Positions 58,313 to 64,000 of a stretch of 64,000 bases of DNA are shown here, one piece after another. The translations under genes were made by a program, and so were the position numbers. Each line of letters opens with the position of its first letter. Positions within the stretch are counted from its first letter, which is position 1. Origin of the DNA: Scybalousia_A sp964639765 (GTDB taxonomy: Bacteria; Bacteroidota; Bacteroidia; Bacteroidales; P3); assembly GCA_964639765.1 (NCBI GenBank), contig CAZXEN010000005.1, positions 1 to 64,000 on the forward strand. The letters run 5' to 3'. The notes under the pieces are model-generated. The model was not told the origin of the DNA and ran no database searches. It saw only the letters and a list, made by a program, of their open reading frames with translations.

Positions 58313-59974
58313 ATGTTACTTTCTTTGAAAATAGAAAACTATGCTTTAATAAGACAATGCGATATTTCTTTTCCGTCTGGATTTTCTTCCATAATAGGAG
58401 AAACAGGTGCAGGAAAAAGTATCCTTCTTGGTGCTTTGTCTTTGGTTCTTGGTCAAAGAGCTGATACAAATGTGCTGATGGATAAAGAAAAGAAATGTAT
58501 TATTGAAGCTGTCTTTGAAACCAAAGAAGAACTTGGACCTGTTTTTGAAGAAAATGACATAGATTTTGACACACAGTCTTATTTTCGCAGAGAAATACTT
58601 CCTTCTGGCAAATCGCGTGCTTTTGTCAATGATACACCTGTTCAACTTCCTATACTGAAAGAATTTGCTGATAAGCTTATAGATATTCATTCCCAATCCT
58701 CAACAACAAAGTTAAAGGAAAAAAGTTTCCAACTCTCTCTCTTAGATGAAATGGGCAAAGACAAGGAGTTGATAAATGACTACAAGAAGACTTTCTCTAC
58801 CTATAAACATCTGCTTGAGGAAATAGAAGAACTGAAAAACAAACAGAGCGAAAGCCTTAAGGAAAAAGCTTATAATGAGTTCCTATACAAAGAATTGGAG
58901 CAGTCTAACTTACAGGAAGACGAGCAAGAAGAACTGGAAGAAGAACAGAACCTGCTTTCCAATGCTGAACAAATAAAGGAAAATTTATATTCTTCCCTTT
59001 CCTTGTTTGACAATGATGGAGAAAATGGTGTAATTTCCAATTTAAACAACATAAGAAGCCAACTTTCAAAGATAGCCTCAAACTCCAAGGAACTCAATGA
59101 ACTTTACCAAAGAGTGGAGTCTTCATTGATAGAGATAAAAGATATTTCTGCCGAACTTTCTTCCTACAATGACAATCTTGGTCTTGACAACGAAAGGCTG
59201 GATTTCTGCAATGAAAGGCTGGATTTGATTTATTCACTGCAAAGAAAGCATAATGTCTCTTCTGTGAAAGAATTGCTGGATATTCAGGAAGCTTTGTCAA
59301 AAGATTTGGTATTTGTTGATGAAATATCCGGTCTTTTGGGAAAAAAATCGAACGAAAGACAAGAATACATCAAATCCCTGGAAAAGCTTTCAGAAAAGCT
59401 GTCTCTGCAAAGAAAAGACTCAGCAAAGAAATTGGAGAAAGAAATAAAACCTCTGCTAAGTTCCATGGCGATGCAAGATGCTGTTTTGAAAATTGAGTTT
59501 ACAAATACGGAAGATTTTACTTCAAACGGAAAAGATAACGTATGTTTTCTGTTCTCTGCCAACAAGACAAAAGACAATTCCCTTTCTGAAATAGGCAAAG
59601 TCATCTCTGGTGGAGAACTGTCCAGACTGATGCTTGCAATAAAAGCCATAGTTGCAGAAAGCTTTGATTTGCCTACTATGATTTTTGACGAGATAGATAC
59701 AGGAATAAGCGGAGATATTGCAGCAAAAGCTGGTGATATAATGCAGAGAATGGGGAAAAAACACCAGATAATAACAATAACACATCTTGTGCAGGTCGCT
59801 GTAAAAGCTTCCAACCAGTTCAAAGTTTATAAAGAAACCAACAATGGGCAGACTGTCTCAAACATAACCCTGCTGGACGACAAACAACGCTTGAATGAAA
59901 TCTCTTTGATGCTGTCTGACGGCAACATAACGGCCGAATCTACCAACTTGGCAAAGAAATTATTGAATAATTAG
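58313..59974 (+). CDS. recN: DNA repair protein RecN
   Basis: The 553-residue SMC-like ATPase acts early in double-strand-break repair. The N-terminal Walker A is IGETGAGKS (28-36), a long coiled-coil middle (about 150-370) carries many Leu/Glu/Lys heptads, and the C-terminal ABC signature is VISGGELSRLMLA with Walker B MIFDEIDTGISG and the late ITITHLVQVA. The last motif has L-V-Q where L-P-Q is usual. The order and length are normal. It is the last gene of the tight run from 54943. Confidence 0.95.
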   Translation: MLLSLKIENYALIRQCDISFPSGFSSIIGETGAGKSILLGALSLVLGQRADTNVLMDKEKKCIIEAVFETKEELGPVFEENDIDFDTQSYFRREILPSGKSRAFVNDTPVQLPILKEFADKLIDIHSQSSTTKLKEKSFQLSLLDEMGKDKELINDYKKTFSTYKHLLEEIEELKNKQSESLKEKAYNEFLYKELEQSNLQEDEQEELEEEQNLLSNAEQIKENLYSSLSLFDNDGENGVISNLNNIRSQLSKIASNSKELNELYQRVESSLIEIKDISAELSSYNDNLGLDNERLDFCNERLDLIYSLQRKHNVSSVKELLDIQEALSKDLVFVDEISGLLGKKSNERQEYIKSLEKLSEKLSLQRKDSAKKLEKEIKPLLSSMAMQDAVLKIEFTNTEDFTSNGKDNVCFLFSANKTKDNSLSEIGKVISGGELSRLMLAIKAIVAESFDLPTMIFDEIDTGISGDIAAKAGDIMQRMGKKHQIITITHLVQVAVKASNQFKVYKETNNGQTVSNITLLDDKQRLNEISLMLSDGNITAESTNLAKKLLNN

Positions 59975-59993
59975 TAAAAAAATTCACTCTTTT

Positions 59994-60065
59994 TTGTAAC
60001 AAAATGCAAGAAAAACAAGTATAATCACACAAAGAGTTTAACATTTGGAATAAATTTTGTTACAA
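59994..60065. repeat. 12-bp inverted repeat in the recN-GlmU-like gap
   Basis: TTGTAACAAAAT (59994-60005) and ATTTTGTTACAA (60054-60065) are a perfect inverted pair with a 48-nt spacer. They could fold in the leader RNA of the next gene or bind a dimeric regulator. The left arm directly follows an A-run/word/T-run (AAAAAAATTCACTCTTTTTT) that looks like a lone, diverged unit of the word-array family. Confidence 0.6.
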
Positions 60066-60101
60066 ATATTGTTATCAACACAAAAAAAATAAAATAACGC
60101 T

Positions 60102-61283
60102 ATGAACTATATATTGTTTGATGATGCAACAAGAGAAGCCTTGAAACCATTGACCTACACACGTCCTGTTTGTGAAGTAAGGCTTGGAATAATGACAATA
60201 CGAGAAAAATGGGAAAAAGCCTTAAACGCAAAGACTTCTACCCTGACAGAAGATTATCTTTCTGAAAAGTATCCCATGGCTATGTCTGAGGCTATGCTTT
60301 TGATAAACTCTTCTGTTTGTCCAAGGAAAGAAATGACAGAAGTGATTATGAACATGAAACCTGGACAAACTCTTGTAAGTGGTGATGAAGTCGTTATTGC
60401 CATGTACAAAACAAAAGAAGGATTCCTTTCCGATGAAGAAGAGAATAGCGAACGTTTGGAATATAAAGGAGAGTTTGTAAAGATAAACTCTCTTGCAGAT
60501 ATTTTCCTATTGAATGACAAAGAACTGAGATATGATTTTGAAATTCTGACAAAAGGAAGAAAATCTCAGAAACTTAGTGATACAAACAGATTGATTGGCG
60601 ACGATATATTTGTAGAGGAAGGTGCCAAGGTAGAATGTGCAACAATAAACAGTGTAAAAGGACCTGTCTATATAGGCAAAGACAGTGAAATAATGGAAAA
60701 CTCCGTTATAAGAGGACCTTTTGCTCTTTGCGAACATTCCACTGTTAAACTTTCTGCAAAGATTTATGGTGCCACAACCATAGGACCTCACAGTAAAGTC
60801 GGGGGAGAATTGGAAAATGTTGTGATGTTTGGATATTCAAATAAAGCACATGATGGTTTCTTTGGCAATAGCGTTATTGGTGAATGGTGTAATATTGGTG
60901 CAGATTCCAATGCTTCAAATCTAAAGAACACCTATGAAGATGTTCGTCTTTGGTCTATAGACAAGAATACTTTTGTTTCTGCTGGAACAATATTCTGTGG
61001 AACTATTATGGCAGACTATTCAAAATGCGGAATCAATACAATGTTCAATACCGGTACTGTTGTAGGTGTTAACTGCAATACTTTCGGTTCAGGTTATCAA
61101 AGAAACTATATCAGTTCTTTCTCTTGGGGAGGAAACACAGGAGTAAAGATATATGATATAGAAAAAGCAATAGAGGTTGCTGAAATAGTACAAAAAAGAC
61201 GTGGCATAGATATGTCCGATATAGATAAAAATATCTTACGCCATATATACAAACTTTCCACAAAAGGAAAGAGATTGAGATAA
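60102..61283 (+). CDS. GlmU-like sugar nucleotidyltransferase (left-handed beta-helix protein)
   Basis: The 393-residue protein has an N-terminal nucleotidyltransferase-like part (about 1-150; MNYILFDD, LTYTRPVCEVRLGIMTIREKW) and a left-handed beta-helix C-terminal part (about 165-360) with hexapeptide repeats (VYIGKDSEI, ATTIGPHSKVGG, NIGADSNASNLKNTYEDVRL, CGINTMFNTGTVVGVN). This is the family annotated in Bacteroidetes as a GlmU-like N-acetylglucosamine-1-phosphate uridylyltransferase, expected to make UDP-GlcNAc for peptidoglycan and LPS. The classical GxGTRM nucleotide loop is not present, so activity is inferred from family only. Confidence 0.82.
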   Translation: MNYILFDDATREALKPLTYTRPVCEVRLGIMTIREKWEKALNAKTSTLTEDYLSEKYPMAMSEAMLLINSSVCPRKEMTEVIMNMKPGQTLVSGDEVVIAMYKTKEGFLSDEEENSERLEYKGEFVKINSLADIFLLNDKELRYDFEILTKGRKSQKLSDTNRLIGDDIFVEEGAKVECATINSVKGPVYIGKDSEIMENSVIRGPFALCEHSTVKLSAKIYGATTIGPHSKVGGELENVVMFGYSNKAHDGFFGNSVIGEWCNIGADSNASNLKNTYEDVRLWSIDKNTFVSAGTIFCGTIMADYSKCGINTMFNTGTVVGVNCNTFGSGYQRNYISSFSWGGNTGVKIYDIEKAIEVAEIVQKRRGIDMSDIDKNILRHIYKLSTKGKRLR

Positions 61284-61298
61284 GTTTATTCTTAAATA

Positions 61299-61327
61299 GG
61301 GACATTAAGGTAGATACTTTAATGTCC
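61299..61327 (+). terminator. Weak hairpin between the GlmU-like gene and lon
   Basis: GGACATTAA (61300-61308) pairs with TTAATGTCC (61319-61327). There is no T-run after it, so it may be a partial terminator or a structure in the lon leader. Confidence 0.5.
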
Positions 61328-61344
61328 TTACTATAATAACAGGT

Positions 61345-63771
61345 ATGTCAGAAATAATAAAAAAAATAGACAATCTTTTAAAAGCTATAGGGACAGACGA
61401 CATTGCAGACATAGTCCCTATTATTGCTAATAATCAGGATAAAATAGAAGACGACGGAAAAGAAATTGCAATACCCGAGGAAGTCCCCATACTTCCGCTA
61501 AGGGGCAATGTATTCTTCCCAAGTGTCCTCATTCCCATAGCAGCAGGACGTCCAAAGAGTATTCAACTGATAAAAGAAGCATATAAAACAAAAGAGATTA
61601 TAGCTGTTATTTCGCAGAAAGACGACAGCGAAGAACCTCAGCAGGAGAATATGTTCAGCATTGGAACTTTTGCCCGTGTTGTTGAGATGTTTACTATGCC
61701 TGATGATAGTATCATGGTTGTTTTACAAGGTTTGGAAAGATTGCTTTTCAGTGGTTACACTACTTTTGAGCCATATTGGAAAGGAAAATGTGAAACCTAC
61801 AAAGACAACTGTAAAAACGTATCTGCAGATGCAGAAATAATGGCTGCAACTCTAAAGGATATGTATCTTAACCTGCTAAAGCTTACTCCTAACCTTCCAC
61901 CTAATGCCTTGATGGGCCCAAAGAATATAAAAGACCCTTATTATCTGCTTAACTTTGTTGCCTCTCAACTGAATATTGCTGTAAAAGAAAAGCAGGAACT
62001 ACTGGAAATAGACAACTACTCTTTACGCATGGAAAAAACTATGGCTTTTCTTGGTAAGGAGATAAAAGAAGGAGAACTGAAACTTCAGATACAGAAGAAA
62101 GCCTCTTCTGAAATGGACAAGCAACAAAGAGAGTACTACCTCAACCAACAACTAAAGACTATTCAAGAAGAACTTGGCGGAAATCCTGTTGAACAGACTA
62201 TAAACGAACTTAAGGAAAAAGCAAAAACAAAGGTCTGGTCAAAAGAAGTACAGGAAACATTCAACAAAGAAATAAAGAAACTGTCCAATATGCATCCGTC
62301 TTCTCCTGATTACTCTACAGAACTGAACTACCTTACTTTTATATTGGATTTGCCTTGGGACAATATCGGAGAAGACACTTACAATATACAAGAAGCAAGA
62401 AAATCCTTGGACGAAGATCATTACGGATTGGAGAAAGTAAAAGAAAGAATTATAGAATATCTTTCTGTCCTGAAACTCAATAAAAACATTTCTTCTCCTA
62501 TTCTTTGCTTAGTAGGTCCTCCGGGAGTAGGAAAAACATCTCTTGGAAGAAGTATAGCCAAAGCAATGAACAGAGAATATATACGTATTGCCCTTGGTGG
62601 GGTAAATGATGAAAGTGAAATACGAGGACATAGAAGAACTTATATAGGAGCAATGCCAGGCAGAATTCTTAAATCCCTTTCAAAGGTAAAGCATTCAAAC
62701 CCTGTTTTTGTACTTGATGAAATAGATAAGATAATGGGAATGTCTGTCAATGGAGATCCTGCTGCTGCAATGCTTGAAGTCCTTGACCCGGAACAAAACA
62801 CTGCCTTTCATGACAACTATCTTGATATTGACTACGACCTTTCCAAGATAATGTTTGTTGCAACTGCAAACTCTCTTTCAAATGTTCATCCTGCCTTAAT
62901 AGACAGAATGGAAATAATAGACATAGCAGGATACATAGAGGAAGAAAAGATAGAGATAGCTAAACGCCATTTGATACCAAACAATCTGAAGGCGAACGGT
63001 TTGAAAGAAGATCAAATTTCTATCTCAAACAAACTTGTCTCTTACCTTATCAACAACTATACAAGAGAATCAGGTGTAAGACGTCTGGATAAAGTTATTG
63101 CAAAGATAGCACGGAGTAGGGTTGTGGAGATAGCAGAAAACAAAGAATATAAAAAGACTATTCTTCAAAAAGACCTGCAAAAAATTCTTGGTCTTCCCAC
63201 TGCCTATCATGAATTAAGAATGGAAGAAGACCATGTCGGTGTTGTTACAGGTCTAGCTTGGACAGAAGTCGGTGGAGAAATATTGTTTGTTGAAGCTTCC
63301 ACAGCAAGAGGCAAGGGCAACATAAATCTTACAGGCAATCTCGGAAATGTAATGAAAGAGAGTGCAACTTTGGCTTTTGAATACCTGAAAAGCAACGCCA
63401 AACTTTGGGGAATAGATGAAATAATATTTGATGACAAGGATTTGAACGTTCATTGTCCTGAAGGTGCAACGCCAAAAGACGGACCTTCTGCTGGAGTAAC
63501 AATGTTCACTGCTATGCTTTCTGCTTTCACTGCAAAGAAAGTAAGACACAATTTTGCAATGACAGGAGAGATTACCCTAAGAGGCCAAGTGCTTCCTGTC
63601 GGAGGAATAAAAGAAAAAATACTTGCTGCAAAGAGAGCAAAAATAACAGATATCATTCTTTCAGAAAAAAACCGCAGAGACGTGGAAGATATAAACTCCA
63701 TGTACCTTGAAGGACTTCAGTTCCATTATGTAAAATACGTATCAGAGATACCGTACATTGTATTAATATAA
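61345..63771 (+). CDS. lon: ATP-dependent protease La
   Basis: The 808-residue cytoplasmic AAA+ serine protease removes damaged and regulatory proteins. It shows the N-terminal substrate domain (about 40-245; LPLRGNVFFPS), Walker A GPPGVGKTSLGRS and Walker B PVFVLDEIDKI, and the proteolytic domain with the Ser in PKDGPSAGVTM and Lys in GGIKEKILAAKRA. Length is normal for LonA. It follows the GlmU-like gene by about 60 bp and is followed by a small membrane protein. Confidence 0.97.
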   Translation: MSEIIKKIDNLLKAIGTDDIADIVPIIANNQDKIEDDGKEIAIPEEVPILPLRGNVFFPSVLIPIAAGRPKSIQLIKEAYKTKEIIAVISQKDDSEEPQQENMFSIGTFARVVEMFTMPDDSIMVVLQGLERLLFSGYTTFEPYWKGKCETYKDNCKNVSADAEIMAATLKDMYLNLLKLTPNLPPNALMGPKNIKDPYYLLNFVASQLNIAVKEKQELLEIDNYSLRMEKTMAFLGKEIKEGELKLQIQKKASSEMDKQQREYYLNQQLKTIQEELGGNPVEQTINELKEKAKTKVWSKEVQETFNKEIKKLSNMHPSSPDYSTELNYLTFILDLPWDNIGEDTYNIQEARKSLDEDHYGLEKVKERIIEYLSVLKLNKNISSPILCLVGPPGVGKTSLGRSIAKAMNREYIRIALGGVNDESEIRGHRRTYIGAMPGRILKSLSKVKHSNPVFVLDEIDKIMGMSVNGDPAAAMLEVLDPEQNTAFHDNYLDIDYDLSKIMFVATANSLSNVHPALIDRMEIIDIAGYIEEEKIEIAKRHLIPNNLKANGLKEDQISISNKLVSYLINNYTRESGVRRLDKVIAKIARSRVVEIAENKEYKKTILQKDLQKILGLPTAYHELRMEEDHVGVVTGLAWTEVGGEILFVEASTARGKGNINLTGNLGNVMKESATLAFEYLKSNAKLWGIDEIIFDDKDLNVHCPEGATPKDGPSAGVTMFTAMLSAFTAKKVRHNFAMTGEITLRGQVLPVGGIKEKILAAKRAKITDIILSEKNRRDVEDINSMYLEGLQFHYVKYVSEIPYIVLI

Positions 63772-63797
63772 ACAGGATACCTTTAAAAACAACAAAG

Positions 63798-64000
63798 ATG
63801 TTCAACATTCAGACAATAGCAATAAGTATTCTTTTAGTGGCTTTGATAGTCTTCATTGTTTTCTATCTTGCCAAAGGAATGAAGAAAAAGAACAAGAAGG
63901 ACAAGGATTATATCTATCTTTCAAAGAAAGGCAGCATTGCCTTCTATATATTTTTGCTTGCCTTGCTGATTTTCTTTGTTGTTATGTATATTAGATGGAG
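63798..64000 (+). CDS. Small membrane protein (partial, runs off the window)
   Basis: From the ATG at 63798 the frame stays open to the window end (67 codons). The product starts MFNIQTIAISILLVALIVFI, forming one transmembrane helix (about 5-24), then a Lys-rich loop (KGMKKKNKKDKDY), and a second helix (about 48-63, FYIFLLALLIFFVVMYI). It lies 26 bp after lon. No family was recognised, and its end cannot be seen. Confidence 0.65.
   Translation, partial: MFNIQTIAISILLVALIVFIVFYLAKGMKKKNKKDKDYIYLSKKGSIAFYIFLLALLIFFVVMYIRW

Overview
The window is low-GC chromosomal DNA from a member of the phylum Bacteroidota, most likely the order Bacteroidales. The evidence is the promoter form (TAnnTTTGC at about -7, seen at 17 sites in front of genes on both strands), two proteins with Por/type IX secretion (T9SS) C-terminal sorting tails, and lineage-typical families (Porin_10-like porin, DUF4831-like, WG-repeat protein, GlmU-like protein, a TopA without zinc fingers but with C-terminal repeats). 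A precise genus cannot be read from the sequence. The content is mostly core housekeeping; no phage, transposon, CRISPR array or rRNA was found.

Layout. 0.4-1.1 kb (-): a small membrane protein whose reading frame continues past a TAA into a Cys/His-rich zinc-knuckle-like tail. 1.1-2.0 kb: non-coding, with inverted repeats. 2.0-3.2 kb (-): myo-inositol-1-phosphate synthase. 3.6-8.0 kb (+): phosphoesterase, BASS-type transporter, DUF389 protein, tsaD, aroK. 8.4-13.1 kb (+): parE, a secreted protein, ptb-like acyltransferase, PAS protein, omega-amidase. 13.2-15.2 kb (-): a cobalamin riboswitch followed by a T9SS cargo protein. 15.3-19.9 kb (+): rpmH, rlmD-like methyltransferase, uvrA. 20.0-30.4 kb (-): Tat-exported aldo/keto reductase with its membrane polyferredoxin, DUF4831-like protein, WG-repeat protein, cstA, topA. 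30.6-34.7 kb (+): subtilisin-like T9SS protease, gcvH, VanZ-like protein, a divergent RluA-like protein. 34.8-37.6 kb (-): tRNA-Arg, tRNA-Cys, xerD-like recombinase, mtgA, lipoprotein. 37.8-44.5 kb (+): MATE exporter, ClC channel, asd, two tandem PagL-like deacylases. 44.5-47.3 kb (-): trxB and porin. 47.7-48.9 kb (+): UDP-sugar 2-epimerase. 48.9-52.3 kb (-): recG and an S41 peptidase. 52.5-64.0 kb (+): Mpv17-like protein, hisS, two FKBP-type isomerases, DnaQ-like exonuclease, FAH-family hydrolase, recN, GlmU-like protein, lon and the start of a small membrane protein.

The most unusual structure is not a gene. At least seven intergenic regions (about 3.4, 8.1, 23.1, 26.4, 39.2, 47.5 and 54.7 kb) carry the same periodic element: a 7-nt word such as CCAACTC, TCAAGAC, CGAAGAT, CAAAGAT or AACTATT, then a T-run, about five variable bases and an A-run. 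It repeats every 21-22 bp with the register held across up to seven units, even when the word changes. The A/T-runs therefore recur about every 10-11 bp, the spacing expected to curve DNA. Where words face each other they build the terminators of neighbouring genes. I do not recognise this family.

Other points of interest are the riboswitch-controlled T9SS protein (probable surface cobalamin handling), the stop-interrupted zinc-knuckle protein, the RluA homologue with an altered HRLD motif, and very short leaders in front of parE and the ClC gene.
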